From Virgibacillus sp. LDC-1 (GTDB taxonomy: Bacteria > Bacillota > Bacilli > Bacillales > Amphibacillaceae): a DNA stretch of 49,499 nt. The first letter of the stretch is position 1. The number at the start of each line of letters is the position of its first letter. The notes under the pieces are model-generated. The model was not told the DNA's origin and made no database searches. It saw only the letters and a program-made list of their open reading frames with translations. Below are positions 17,713-26,867 of the stretch, piece by piece. Where the stretch lies: the NCBI RefSeq assembly GCF_030137545.1, contig NZ_JARUVL010000019.1, positions 1 to 49,499 on the forward strand, in the 5' to 3' direction. A program made the position numbers and the translations under genes.

Positions 17713-17776
17713 CCTCTACTCAATCGATAACCATTCATTTTTCCACATTAATAGAAATACATATTTAAAAAAGGGG

Positions 17777-17821
17777 TTGCAAAAACTACTTTAATACTTT
17801 ATCATAGTAAAGTATTAAAGT
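17777..17821 (+). promoter_or_regulatory. Promoter overlapped by a perfect 14-bp inverted repeat, upstream of the NhaC-like gene
   Basis: Candidate -35 TTGCAA (17777-17782) and -10 TATCAT (17800-17805), with a 17-bp spacer. A perfect palindrome covers the -10: arms ACTTTAATACTTTA (17788-17801) and TAAAGTATTAAAGT (17808-17821) with a 6-nt centre. No T-run follows, so it reads as an operator rather than a terminator. Confidence 0.6.
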
Positions 17822-17855
17822 AACGCTATAAATACACATCATAGGGGGAAGAAAC

Positions 17856-19166
17856 ATGGAATGGGTAGTTATCGTTTCCGTTTTAGTTATGACAATTCTC
17901 AGCTTGCTTCGGGTAAATGTCATCATAGCAATTATTATAGCTGCGTTGATAGCAGGATTAATGTCAGGGTTATCTTTAGTAGAATCCATTGACATGCTTG
18001 TTGCAGGTATGGGAGGACAGGCAAATACTGCGCTTAGCTATATATTATTAGGTGCTTTTGCAGTAGCGATAAGCTACACAGGGATTACCTTAATATTAGT
18101 AAATTATTTGATTCGCATTTTAACTGGAAAGAAGACAATACTTCTTTTGGCAATCGCTGGTGTTGCTTCTTTATCGCAAAACTTAGTACCGGTTCATATT
18201 GCTTTTATACCTATATTAATTCCACCGTTATTAAAGCTTTTTGATGATATGCGCATTGATCGTCGCGGAGTAGCGACAGCATTAACCTTTGGCTTGAAAG
18301 CTCCATATATTATGATTCCGGCCGGCTTCGGATTAATATTTCAAGGAATTATTTTGGATTCGATGAAAGAAAACGGTGCTACCATAACAGCTGGTCAGGT
18401 ATCGTTATCGATGCTCATTCCTGGGGGAGCAATGATTGTTGGCTTATTGATTGCCGTTTTTATTACGTATCGCAAAGGAAGAGAGGCTGTTCCTGAAGCT
18501 GGAGGAGCGGAAGAAGCGATACAAGTGGAGAGTACTGGAAAGGTTACCTTTAATCAAAAGCACGCTTTTACATTAGTCGCAATTGTTGCAGCGCTTATTG
18601 TTCAAATTTGGACAGGTAATTTAATTGCGGGTGCGCTAACAGGGTTAATTTTAATGTTTGTCATGATTGTTGTACCGTTCAAAAATGGTGATAAAATCGT
18701 CGCAGATGGAATTGGGATGATGGGAACCATTGCGTTCGTTATGCTCGTTGCTTCTGGTTTTGGCAATATTTTAAAGGAAACGGGAGCAGTTGCAGCACTT
18801 GTAGAAGCATCGTCAGGATTGCTTGGAAATAATAAGGTAGTGATTTCATTTATTTTATTACTTGTTGGCTTATTAGTAACGATCGGAATTGGCTCTTCCT
18901 TTGGGACGATTCCTATTGTTGCAGCTTTATTTGTTCCTATTTGTATTGCGGCGGGCTTCTCGCCAATGGCTACCGCGTTGTTAATAGGAACAGCAGGTGC
19001 GTTAGGGGATGCGGGATCACCAGCATCTGATAGTACACTTGGACCAACCTCGGGACTGAATGCAGATGGAAAACACCATCATATTTGGGATACATGTGTG
19101 CCAACATTTTTGCACTATAATATTCCGTTATTCTTATTTGGTTGGATTGGATCAATTTTTCTATAA
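17856..19166 (+). CDS. NhaC/YuiF-type ion-coupled transporter (Na+/H+ antiporter superfamily)
   Basis: A 436-residue membrane protein with about 12 helices and internal pseudo-symmetry. Characteristic stretches are GASLSQNLVPVHIAFIPILIPP-like (here VASLSQNLVPVHIAF), GVATALTFGLKAPYIMIP, GIGSSFGTIPIVAALFVPIC and GALGDAGSPASDSTLGPTSG. These match the NhaC/YuiF group of the ion transporter superfamily, annotated either as Na+/H+ antiporters or amino-acid/proton antiporters. ATG 17856 follows AGGGGG. The substrate is not determinable. Single gene, probably controlled through the palindrome at its promoter. Confidence 0.8.
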   Translation: MEWVVIVSVLVMTILSLLRVNVIIAIIIAALIAGLMSGLSLVESIDMLVAGMGGQANTALSYILLGAFAVAISYTGITLILVNYLIRILTGKKTILLLAIAGVASLSQNLVPVHIAFIPILIPPLLKLFDDMRIDRRGVATALTFGLKAPYIMIPAGFGLIFQGIILDSMKENGATITAGQVSLSMLIPGGAMIVGLLIAVFITYRKGREAVPEAGGAEEAIQVESTGKVTFNQKHAFTLVAIVAALIVQIWTGNLIAGALTGLILMFVMIVVPFKNGDKIVADGIGMMGTIAFVMLVASGFGNILKETGAVAALVEASSGLLGNNKVVISFILLLVGLLVTIGIGSSFGTIPIVAALFVPICIAAGFSPMATALLIGTAGALGDAGSPASDSTLGPTSGLNADGKHHHIWDTCVPTFLHYNIPLFLFGWIGSIFL

Positions 19167-19240
19167 AGAAACAAAACCCCTGTATTGAATAATTTTCATA
19201 CGAAACGGAAAAAGTAAGAAAAAAATACAGGTGGGATGAT

Positions 19241-20026
19241 ATGCGGAAAATAATCACTGTTCTTGCACTACTATTTGCAATGATAGGAAACCTCCATGTA
19301 ATAGAAGCTAGTAGCTATGGCTGGGGTTATAAAAAAAATAATGACAATCAAGTGCCGGAAATCGGAAAATATCAAGCAATGCTTGAAAAATATAACGCCT
19401 ATTATGCTGATTTATCCGGTAAAAAAAACATCTATTTAACGTTTGATAATGGATATGAGGAAGGATATACGGAAGCGGTATTAGATGTGTTAAAGAAAGA
19501 GAAGGTGCCAGCAACTTTCTTTGTTACTGGTCACTATGTGAAAAGTGAACCAGAATTAGTAAAGCGGATGGTAAAGGAAGGTCATATTATCGGCAATCAT
19601 TCCTATCATCATCCAGATTTTACAATCATTACGAAACAAGCGATTCAAGAGGAATTAGAAACGTTAGAGGCAGCTGTTGCACGGATAACAGAACAAAAGG
19701 ATTTAAAATATTTACGCCCGCCTCGTGGTCTTTTTAATGAGCAAACATTAAAATGGTCGAATGAATTAGGTTATATTCATGTGTTTTGGTCATTAGCCTT
19801 TAAAGATTGGAATGTAAATGATCAAAAAGGCTGGCGGTATGCACATGAGCAAATTATGAATCAAGTACATCCTGGAGCCATCGTTTTATTACATGCGGTA
19901 TCAGCAGATAATGCAGAAGCGCTATCGCATATTATAAAAGATTTACGAAAGCAGGGGTACCAATTTAAAAGTCTCGATGACCTCGTATTAAAGGAGACGG
20001 TACCAAAAGCGTTATATGGTTTATAA
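19241..20026 (+). CDS. pdaA: Spore cortex polysaccharide deacetylase (delta-lactam de-N-acetylase)
   Basis: Deacetylates N-acetylmuramic acid in peptidoglycan so that muramic delta-lactam forms in the spore cortex, a requirement for germination. A signal peptide ends near VIEASSYG. The NodB domain is clear: motif 1 TFDNGYEEG (Asn in place of the second Asp, typical of PdaA), motif 2 HSYHHPDF, motif 3 RPPRGLFNE, and the C-terminal LLHAVSADNAEAL. Its 261 residues match B. subtilis PdaA (263). ATG 19241 follows CAGGTGGG. A sigma-G promoter is expected from B. subtilis, but I do not see a convincing one. Confidence 0.92.
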   Translation: MRKIITVLALLFAMIGNLHVIEASSYGWGYKKNNDNQVPEIGKYQAMLEKYNAYYADLSGKKNIYLTFDNGYEEGYTEAVLDVLKKEKVPATFFVTGHYVKSEPELVKRMVKEGHIIGNHSYHHPDFTIITKQAIQEELETLEAAVARITEQKDLKYLRPPRGLFNEQTLKWSNELGYIHVFWSLAFKDWNVNDQKGWRYAHEQIMNQVHPGAIVLLHAVSADNAEALSHIIKDLRKQGYQFKSLDDLVLKETVPKALYGL

Positions 20027-20039
20027 AAAAAGTATCATA

Positions 20040-20092
20040 AAGAAGAAGTAAGAGCGAACGAAAATAAGTTATGTCTCTACTTCTTTTTTTAT
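20040..20092 (+). terminator. Intrinsic terminator after pdaA
   Basis: Arms AGAAGAAGTA-AGAG and CTCT-ACTTCTTTT followed by more T residues. Confidence 0.75.
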
Positions 20093-20168
20093 GCTTAAAG
20101 AATTTTTATTTAAAATTTTCCGAACTTTTGTTATACTGAAGAATAAATGCCAAAAGGGGTGAAGGGGA

Positions 20169-21752
20169 ATGAATAAGGAAGATTTAATTGCTCCAGAGTT
20201 GTATAACATTGTATCGGAAGTAGAGAAGCATGCATTGAAAACAAATCAAAAAGCATTGATTTGGCAGGATGAGGAAGGTTTGACGAAGGAGATAACTTAT
20301 GCTGAATTAATGCGAAATGTAAACAAAATTGGAAACGTTTTCTTAGAGTGTGGTTTAAAACAAGGAGACAAAATTCTTATTATGATTCCACGGCTTATTG
20401 AAGCTTATGAGGTATATTTAGCGGCTTTAAAGCTAGGCATTGTTATTATCCCCAGCTCAGAAATGTTAAAAACAAAAGATCTCCAATATCGTGTATCCCA
20501 CGCAGATGTAAAAGCAGTGGTTAGCTATTATCCATATGTAAGCAATTATCAAGCAATAGAAGAATATAATCAGCTAGTAAAGTTCTCGGTCGGTAAGCCA
20601 GTAGATGGTTGGCTCTATCTTGATGGTTTACAGGAAGATGCGTCAGAAGACTTAACAGGCGCGAATACGAAAAGGGATGATATTGCTTTTTTACCTTATA
20701 CATCGGGAACCACGGGCAATCCTAAAGGTGTCGTACATACGCATGGATGGGGATTCGCACATTTAAAAACTGCTGCTGAAAACTGGCTTTGTATCGAAGA
20801 AGGAGATAAGGTGTGGGCAACAGCTGGACCTGGATGGCAAAAATGGATTTGGAGCCCCTTCTTATCAGTACTTGGCTCAGGTGCAACAGGCTTTGTTTAT
20901 TACGGGAAATTTGACCCGAAGAAGTATTTAAGCTTACTTCAGGATGAGGAAATAAATGTGTTATGCTGTACGCCAACAGAATATCGGCTAATGGCAAAGG
21001 TAGACAATCTTGCTGACTATCAATTACCAGCACTTCATAGTGCGGTTTCGGCAGGAGAGCCTTTGAATGTAGAAGTAATTAATTTGTTTCGAACGTATTT
21101 TGATGTTACCGTTCGTGATGGTTATGGACAAACAGAGAATACGCTATTGCTTGGAATCATGAAGGATATGGAAGTGAGACCTGGATCAATGGGGAAGCCG
21201 ACACCAGGAAATGATGTTGACATTATCGATGAATTTGGCGCCCCAGTAGCAACAAACGAAGTAGGAGATATTGCTGTGAAATTAGATAGCCCTGCATTGT
21301 TTCGCGAATATTATAAGGATGAGGAACGAACGCATATGTCGCGTCGAGGCGTTTATTATGTAACAGGCGATCAGGCAAAGAAAGATGCGGATGGCTATTT
21401 TTGGTTTGAAGGACGGAGCAATGACATTATTATTAGCTCTGGTTATACTATTGGTCCATTCGAGGTGGAGGATGCATTAATCAAACACCCTGCTGTGCAG
21501 GAATGTGCAGTGGTAGCAAGTCCAGATGAGATCAGGGGTAATATTGTAAAAGCATTTGTCGTCTTAAGGGAAGGGTATAATGAAAAAAGCGACGCATTTA
21601 TTCAAGAGCTTCAGCAGCATGTAAAGGAGCTAACGGCGCCGTACAAATACCCTCGTGAGATTGAATTTATTGAGGAGCTACCGAAAACGACATCTGGAAA
21701 AATAAGAAGAGTAGAGTTACGACAAAAAGAAAAAGTAAAACGATCACAGTGA
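20169..21752 (+). CDS. Acyl-CoA synthetase (AMP-forming), medium-chain/acetyl-CoA-synthetase-like
   Basis: Activates a carboxylic acid to its CoA thioester through an acyl-adenylate. ANL-superfamily core motifs occur in order: A3 YTSGTTGNPKGVVHTH, A5 DGYGQTEN, A7 TGDQAKKDADGYFWFEGR, A8 SGYTIGPFEVE, and the catalytic Lys in PKTTSGKIRRVELR. The 527-residue length and the WIWSPF / YYGKFDP region resemble B. subtilis YtcI and medium-chain ACSM enzymes rather than AcsA. ATG 20169 is served by AGGGGTGAAGGGG. Chain-length preference is not readable. Monocistronic, with a terminator behind. Confidence 0.88.
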   Translation: MNKEDLIAPELYNIVSEVEKHALKTNQKALIWQDEEGLTKEITYAELMRNVNKIGNVFLECGLKQGDKILIMIPRLIEAYEVYLAALKLGIVIIPSSEMLKTKDLQYRVSHADVKAVVSYYPYVSNYQAIEEYNQLVKFSVGKPVDGWLYLDGLQEDASEDLTGANTKRDDIAFLPYTSGTTGNPKGVVHTHGWGFAHLKTAAENWLCIEEGDKVWATAGPGWQKWIWSPFLSVLGSGATGFVYYGKFDPKKYLSLLQDEEINVLCCTPTEYRLMAKVDNLADYQLPALHSAVSAGEPLNVEVINLFRTYFDVTVRDGYGQTENTLLLGIMKDMEVRPGSMGKPTPGNDVDIIDEFGAPVATNEVGDIAVKLDSPALFREYYKDEERTHMSRRGVYYVTGDQAKKDADGYFWFEGRSNDIIISSGYTIGPFEVEDALIKHPAVQECAVVASPDEIRGNIVKAFVVLREGYNEKSDAFIQELQQHVKELTAPYKYPREIEFIEELPKTTSGKIRRVELRQKEKVKRSQ

Positions 21753-21759
21753 TATAAAC

Positions 21760-21786
21760 AAGCCGTCAGATATCTGGCGGCTTTTG
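21760..21786 (+). terminator. Intrinsic terminator after acyl-CoA synthetase
   Basis: Arms AAGCCGTCAGA / TCTGGCGGCTT with a 2-nt nominal loop (opened in RNA), then TTT. Confidence 0.85.
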
Positions 21787-21986
21787 ACTGTCTAAGAAAT
21801 TATAAAATTGCTTTCGTCGGGAGAACGGTTTATCAATAGTCACGTCTAACTCCAAGCTGCGAGGTGCGCACACGCCAATAATTTTCATCATCTCTCTTGA
21901 TTTCTATAGCAAGGTTACGCCGCTGCAAACAAATATATATCATAACCTCGTACTAGAAATAATTCTTAAAAAATAAAACAAACCTC

Positions 21987-22015
21987 TTGAAAGTCAAAAT
22001 AGGTCAGAGTATAAT
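21987..22015 (+). promoter_or_regulatory. Sigma-A promoter of clpE
   Basis: TTGAAA (21987-21992), 17-bp spacer, perfect TATAAT (22010-22015). A CtsR-like site fills the spacer. Confidence 0.8.
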
Positions 22016-22149
22016 AAAGTCAGAAGGTCAAAGATGGTCAAATCCTTCAATCCAATTCTACGGATTAACAATAAGATGCAAAATATTTGCTTGCGTTTTA
22101 TTATCCGTGTTAGATTACATCAATAAGGTCAAATATAGTCAAAGTCAAA
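21992..22149. promoter_or_regulatory. Cluster of CtsR operators controlling clpE
   Basis: The CtsR consensus is RGTCAAA-NAN-RGTCAAA. Found: 21992-22008 (AGTCAAA-ATA-GGTCAGA, near match, between -35 and -10); 22026-22042 (GGTCAAA-GAT-GGTCAAA, exact); 22127-22143 (GGTCAAA-TAT-AGTCAAA, exact), with a further half-site running to 22149. A half-site AGTCAGA is at 22018-22024. Multiple boxes are also known at B. subtilis clpE. Confidence 0.9.
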
Positions 22150-22190
22150 CAAACTAGATTAAATAATATATACATTAGGAGGAATGAAAG

Positions 22191-24338
22191 ATGAAATGTC
22201 AACAATGTGGTGTCAATGAAGCTACTGTTAACATGACCATGCAAATGAACGATGAGAAAATGCAGCTTCATCTTTGTAATGGGTGCTTTAGAGAGGTACA
22301 AGGGAAAATGATGAATCCAGGCTCCTTTTTCTCTGATTCCTTCTTTAGTGGCAATGCAAATGATATGTTTGCTAACCATTATGCACAAGGGAATGGTCAA
22401 GGAGGAAGTAAAATGGGAACAAGAACTCAGCAACGTGGAAATAATGGCAATGGCTTGCTAGATCAGCTAGGAAAAAACCTTACCCACGCCGCACGTGCTG
22501 GATTGATTGATCCTGTTATTGGTCGTGACAACGAAGTAAAACGGGTTATTGAAACATTAAATAGAAGAAATAAAAACAACCCTGTTCTTATTGGTGAGCC
22601 AGGTGTAGGAAAAACAGCAATTGCTGAAGGATTAGCTTTAAAGATTGTTGAAGGAAACGTACCTGGAAAATTAGCGAATAAAGAAGTATATTTGCTTGAT
22701 GTCGCATCACTTGTTGCAAACACAGGTGTTCGTGGTCAATTTGAAGAACGAATGAAGCAATTAATTAAAGAGTTACAAAATCGTAAGGATGTCATCTTGT
22801 TCGTGGATGAAATTCACTTATTAGTTGGCGCAGGTACAGCAGAAAGCTCACAAATGGATGCTGGAAACATTTTAAAGCCTGCTTTAGCCCGAGGTGAAAT
22901 GCAATTAATTGGGGCAACGACATTAAAGGAATACCGTAAAATTGAAAAGGATGCTGCATTAGAGCGTCGCTTCCAACCAATTATTGTAAAAGAACCAACA
23001 ACAGAAGAAGCAATCCAAATTTTAAATGGAATTAAAGATCGTTACGAAGCCTTTCATGAGGTTCGTTATTCCGAGGAAGCAATCCAAGCTTTTGTTACGT
23101 TATCTGCTCGCTATATTCAAGATCGATTTCTTCCAGATAAAGCAATTGATTTAATGGATGAAGTCGGTTCTAGATTGAATTTGGCAAACGCTGAAAAAGA
23201 CTCGAATTCCTTAGAAAAGCGTCTTCAGGAAGTCATTAAGGAAAAAGAAGCGGCAGCTGAAAAAGAAGACTATGAACGAGCGGCGAACTTACGTTATCAG
23301 GAAATTCAGTTGCAAAAACAGCTTGAAAAAGCAAAAGGCGAAGAGCAAGTCATTGATGTGGATGTTTCTGATATCCAATTAATTGTTGAAGAAAAAACCG
23401 GAATTCCAGTAACGAAGCTTCAAGCAGATGAACAGGAAAAAATGAAACATATTGCAACAAACCTTGGCAAAAAAGTGATTGGACAAGAAAAAGCCGTCGC
23501 ACAAGTTGCGAAGGCAATCCGTCGCAGTCGTGCTGGTTTAAAGTCAAAAAAACGCCCAATCGGATCTTTTTTATTCGTTGGGCCTACAGGAGTAGGGAAA
23601 ACAGAGCTAACAAAGGTATTAGCAGAAGAATTATTCGGTTCCCGCGATACACTTATTCGCCTTGATATGAGTGAATATATGGAAAAGCATGCTGTATCAA
23701 AAATTATTGGCTCACCTCCAGGATACGTTGGTCATGAGGAAGCAGGTCAGCTAACCGAACGAGTTCGGCGTAATCCGTATGCGATTGTATTGTTGGATGA
23801 AATCGAAAAGGCACATCCTGATGTTCAAAACATGTTCTTACAAATTATGGAGGATGGGCATTTAACAGATTCGCACGGTCGCACGGTAAGCTTTAAGGAT
23901 ACGGTAATTATTATGACAAGTAATGCTGGTACAGGTGTGAAACAAATTAATGTAGGCTTTAATAAGGATGCCCATGAATCTGTATCAACATTGGAAAATT
24001 TAAGTGCTTATTTTAAGCCTGAATTTCTAAACCGTTTTGACTCGATTATTGAGTTTAATTCTCTTTCTGAAGAGCATTTAGTTCATATTGTCGATTTGAT
24101 GCTTCATGAGCTTGAAGAAACGATGGAGGAATCAGAAATAGCTATTACAATTACAGATGAAGCAAAGCATGAGCTTGCTCGTCTTGGCTATGATGCACGT
24201 TTTGGAGCTAGACCATTACGTCGGGTTATTCAAGATAAGGTAGAGGATCAAATTACAGACCTTCTGCTTGAAAACGGCGAGGTAAAAGCAATCCATATTG
24301 ACGTGCGAAATGACGAAATTGTCGTTACAAATAAATAA
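22191..24338 (+). CDS. clpE: ATP-dependent Clp protease ATP-binding subunit ClpE
   Basis: A Hsp100/Clp AAA+ unfoldase that feeds ClpP and helps restart after heat or disulfide stress. An N-terminal zinc finger has Cys3, Cys6, Cys29 and Cys32, the ClpE hallmark. AAA-1 has Walker [18 protein letters not shown] segment ([19 protein letters not shown]) forms the coiled-coil middle domain. AAA-2 has [13 protein letters not shown] and [11 protein letters not shown], with a C-terminal D2-small domain. Its 715 residues are near the B. subtilis ClpE size (699). Expression should be tightly repressed by CtsR through the upstream boxes. No ctsR gene lies in the window. Confidence 0.96.
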   Translation: MKCQQCGVNEATVNMTMQMNDEKMQLHLCNGCFREVQGKMMNPGSFFSDSFFSGNANDMFANHYAQGNGQGGSKMGTRTQQRGNNGNGLLDQLGKNLTHAARAGLIDPVIGRDNEVKRVIETLNRRNKNNPVLIGEPGVGKTAIAEGLALKIVEGNVPGKLANKEVYLLDVASLVANTGVRGQFEERMKQLIKELQNRKDVILFVDEIHLLVGAGTAESSQMDAGNILKPALARGEMQLIGATTLKEYRKIEKDAALERRFQPIIVKEPTTEEAIQILNGIKDRYEAFHEVRYSEEAIQAFVTLSARYIQDRFLPDKAIDLMDEVGSRLNLANAEKDSNSLEKRLQEVIKEKEAAAEKEDYERAANLRYQEIQLQKQLEKAKGEEQVIDVDVSDIQLIVEEKTGIPVTKLQADEQEKMKHIATNLGKKVIGQEKAVAQVAKAIRRSRAGLKSKKRPIGSFLFVGPTGVGKTELTKVLAEELFGSRDTLIRLDMSEYMEKHAVSKIIGSPPGYVGHEEAGQLTERVRRNPYAIVLLDEIEKAHPDVQNMFLQIMEDGHLTDSHGRTVSFKDTVIIMTSNAGTGVKQINVGFNKDAHESVSTLENLSAYFKPEFLNRFDSIIEFNSLSEEHLVHIVDLMLHELEETMEESEIAITITDEAKHELARLGYDARFGARPLRRVIQDKVEDQITDLLLENGEVKAIHIDVRNDEIVVTNK

Positions 24339-24348
24339 ATATCATGAA

Positions 24349-24400
24349 CCCTTTTAATGGGGGCAGATTACTATATCTGTCCCTGTTAAAGGGATTTTTT
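24349..24400 (+). terminator. Intrinsic terminator after clpE
   Basis: Two-part stem: CCCTTTTAA/TTAAAGGG outside, GGGGGCAGAT/ATCTGTCCC inside, then a T-run. Confidence 0.85.
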
Positions 24401-24521
24401 AATGGGCTAAATAATGCTTTTTCTACTGCTTGGACTTTATTAACATTTCTGCGTGTAAATAATAACGTTCCTTTTTTCATAAACTACAGAAGTAGCTTTT
24501 AGACAGAGAAAAGGATGAATA

Positions 24522-25403
24522 ATGATGCAACTTCATAACCATTTTTTTACCATTATTTGTAGTATAGCGTTTATTTTCTATCCATTCACAACGCAAGCTA
24601 GCGCGCCTCCATTTGGAGAATTAAAAGTGCATTTTATTGATGTAGGACAAGGGGATAGTATGCTAGTGACAACTCCAACGAATAAGCATATTTTGATTGA
24701 TGGTGGCCCACCTGGATCAGGAAATAAAATCATTGCTTATTTAAAGAAACAGGGAATACGCAAATTAGATTTGCTGATTGCAACACACCCCGATATGGAT
24801 CATATTGGCGGCCTACCTGATGTTATGAAAAAAATAAAAGTAAAAAAAATCCTGGATTCAGGAAAGCTACACACAACGCGAGCCTACCGAAAATATATCC
24901 GGGAAATTCATCAACGAAAAATCCCACTAGAAATTGCACAGGAAAACACTTCAATTGACATAGATCCACAGGTGCAAATACAAATCTTAAATGCATATAA
25001 AAAAGGAAAAAATAATAATGAATCCTCCATTGCTTTAAAAATTGGGTATAAGGAAATCGATTTCTTATTAATGAGTGATGTTGAACGAAAGCAAGAAAAG
25101 AAATTCATTAAAAAATTTAACGTAGAGGCAGAAATTTTAAAGGTTGCCCATCATGGTTCACGAACAAGTAGTTCATTTGCTTTCTTAAAGCATGTACGAC
25201 CACGCATTGCTATTATTACGTACAGTAAAGAAAATGATTATGGGCATCCTGTTCACCGCGTTATAAGAAATTTATACAAGCTAAAGACAGAAATATATTC
25301 TACTGCTGTTTATGGAGATATTGTAATCCATACGAATGGAAGAGATTTCTATTTAATTCCGGAAAAAAGTCCCCTCGAAGGCATCGACAGTGATGCAGGG
25401 TAA
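24522..25403 (+). CDS. Secreted MBL-fold hydrolase, ComEC C-domain-like
   Basis: A 293-residue exported protein: the signal peptide is cleaved near TQASAPP. The metallo-beta-lactamase fold is shown by FIDVGQGDSMLV, the metal motif THPDMDHIGG (H-x-D-x-D-H variant), LMSDVE, and KVAHHGSRTSSS. This is the fold of the extracellular ComEC/Rec2 domain and of free-standing ComEC-like proteins, suspected nucleases or phosphodiesterases. It has no membrane competence domain, so it is a soluble relative, not ComEC. ATG 24522 (or 24525) follows AAAGG. Monocistronic. Activity is inferred from fold only. Confidence 0.85.
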   Translation: MMQLHNHFFTIICSIAFIFYPFTTQASAPPFGELKVHFIDVGQGDSMLVTTPTNKHILIDGGPPGSGNKIIAYLKKQGIRKLDLLIATHPDMDHIGGLPDVMKKIKVKKILDSGKLHTTRAYRKYIREIHQRKIPLEIAQENTSIDIDPQVQIQILNAYKKGKNNNESSIALKIGYKEIDFLLMSDVERKQEKKFIKKFNVEAEILKVAHHGSRTSSSFAFLKHVRPRIAIITYSKENDYGHPVHRVIRNLYKLKTEIYSTAVYGDIVIHTNGRDFYLIPEKSPLEGIDSDAG

Positions 25404-25405
25404 TA

Positions 25406-25442
25406 AACTGTTCTTTGTTCATCAAGCAAAGAGCAGTTTTTT
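25406..25442 (+). terminator. Intrinsic terminator after MBL-fold gene
   Basis: Arms AACTGTTCTTTG / CAAAGAGCAGTT (one G-T) followed by TTTT. Confidence 0.8.
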
Positions 25443-25571
25443 GGTGGTTGAAAAGGCATGTTACAGAAAAAACTTAATCAGCTCTTAGCGCCAAATTTAC
25501 GCTATGTCTATAATAAGTCGTCCAATCTCCCTATAGTAATGTTCACTTTGCGCTTTTCTTTCTTTTCCCTA

Positions 25572-25620
25572 TTGACAATCCTTATTTTAAGTTATATGGT
25601 TAGTTACATAAGTAATGAAC
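25572..25620 (+). promoter_or_regulatory. Promoter with adjacent imperfect palindrome for the GntR-ABC operon
   Basis: TTGACA (25572-25577), 17-bp spacer, TATGGT (25595-25600). An imperfect 22-bp inverted repeat runs from GTTAGTTAC to GTAATGAAC (25599-25620), 16 of 22 positions symmetric, over the expected start of transcription. It is a candidate autoregulatory operator for the GntR protein. Confidence 0.55.
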
Positions 25621-25640
25621 CAAATAACAAAGGTGATAAT

Positions 25641-26018
25641 ATGAAAAATAAATTGAATGAAAATAAACCAATCTATCTGCAGATAAAGGAACAACTAGAG
25701 GACTCCATTATTAATGATTCATTAAAGCCAGGTGAACGTGTTCCTTCTACCAATGAATTTGCAGCATTTTATCAAATTAATCCAGCAACTGCAGCAAAAG
25801 GTATTAATGAACTGGTCACAGAGGAAATCTTGTATAAACGGAGGGGCGTAGGAATGTTTGTAACTGATAAAGCAAAGGATCTATTAGTTTCGAAACGAAA
25901 GGAAAGTTTTTATGAAAACTTTATAAAGCCACTAAAAGTAGAGGCGAGCAATTTAAGTATTCGTCCTAATGAACTAGTAGAAATGGTGATGAGGGAGGAG
26001 CAGGGAAATGAAGATTGA
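25641..26018 (+). CDS. GntR-family transcriptional regulator, YtrA subfamily
   Basis: A 125-residue repressor: N-terminal winged helix (PIYLQIKEQLEDSIIN, GERVPSTNEFAAFYQIN, ATAAKGINELV) and a short C-terminal dimerisation tail, the YtrA-subfamily layout. The frame stays open back to 25458 and would add a hydrophobic extension. However, a sigma-A promoter sits inside that stretch, and ATG 25641 has AAAGGTG 6-7 nt upstream, so the short form is called. The stop overlaps the ATPase start by 11 nt, implying translational coupling. Such regulators usually repress their own ABC transporter operon and respond to cell-wall antibiotics. Confidence 0.88.
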   Translation: MKNKLNENKPIYLQIKEQLEDSIINDSLKPGERVPSTNEFAAFYQINPATAAKGINELVTEEILYKRRGVGMFVTDKAKDLLVSKRKESFYENFIKPLKVEASNLSIRPNELVEMVMREEQGNED

Positions 26019-26865
26019 AGTGAAAAATTTACAAAAGCAATATGGGAAAACGCTGGCGCTAGATGATATTTCCTTTACGCTAGAGGAACCTAAAATTTAT
26101 GGCCTTTTAGGGCGGAATGGTGCAGGGAAAACGACGTTTATGGAAATATTATCTGGGCAGATTCTTTCTTCAGGGGGAGAGATTCGAATTGATGGAGAAA
26201 AGCCATTTGATAATCAACGGTTAACTGAGTCAATTTGTTTAATACAAGAAGGTAATAATTTCAAGAGAGACTTAAAGCTAAAGCAAGTGCTGCGAATTTA
26301 TGCTGCATTTTATCCTACGTGGGACAATGATCTTGCCTTTCAATTAATGGAGGAATACCAGCTTGACGCGAATAAGAAGGTGAAGTCGTTATCAAAAGGT
26401 ATGGAATCCGCACTTGGGATTATTGTAGGGTTAGCAAGCAAAGCACCAATTACGATTTTTGATGAGCCTTATATTGGTTTAGATGCGGCTGCGCGAAAAA
26501 AGTTTTATCAAATTTTATTAGAAGCGTATGAAGATGAAAAGCGGACAATTATTTTTTCTACCCATCTTATTGATGAGGTCAGCTTATTATTTGAAGAAAT
26601 TCTAATTCTGGAGCAGGGAAAGCTACTGTTGCAAGCAGATGCAGAGCAGCTCCGAGACAAAGCTTGTGCAGTGACAGGACCAGTCCATCAGGTGGAGCAA
26701 TTTATAGCTGGAAAAGAAGTCATTAAGAAAAAGAAGCTTGCAGGGATGATGACGGCGTACTTATACCAAAACGCAGAAGTGGCAAAAGAAACCGGATTAA
26801 AGGTTGAAAGTATACCGATACAAGATTTAATGATTTATTTGACAGAAGCAAAGAAGGGGGCTTAA
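26008..26865 (+). CDS. ABC transporter ATP-binding protein (exporter, YtrB/YhcG-like)
   Basis: A 285-residue cytoplasmic ATPase. Walker A is GLLGRNGAGKTTFMEIL, the Q-loop is at SICLIQEG, a degenerate signature is in VKSLSKGMESALGI, Walker B is ITIFDEPYIGLD, and the switch His is in FSTHLIDEV. The signature LSKGM in place of LSGGQ is typical of the YtrB/EcsA-like antibiotic-response group. ATG 26008 follows GGAGG inside the GntR gene. The partner permease starts 2 bp after the stop. No substrate can be deduced. Confidence 0.88.
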   Translation: MKIEVKNLQKQYGKTLALDDISFTLEEPKIYGLLGRNGAGKTTFMEILSGQILSSGGEIRIDGEKPFDNQRLTESICLIQEGNNFKRDLKLKQVLRIYAAFYPTWDNDLAFQLMEEYQLDANKKVKSLSKGMESALGIIVGLASKAPITIFDEPYIGLDAAARKKFYQILLEAYEDEKRTIIFSTHLIDEVSLLFEEILILEQGKLLLQADAEQLRDKACAVTGPVHQVEQFIAGKEVIKKKKLAGMMTAYLYQNAEVAKETGLKVESIPIQDLMIYLTEAKKGA

Positions 26866-26867
26866 GG

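Noticed and set aside
17338-17738. Long frames on both strands inside the 21-bp array
   Set aside because: Open only because the period is a multiple of three; no ribosome binding site and low-complexity products.
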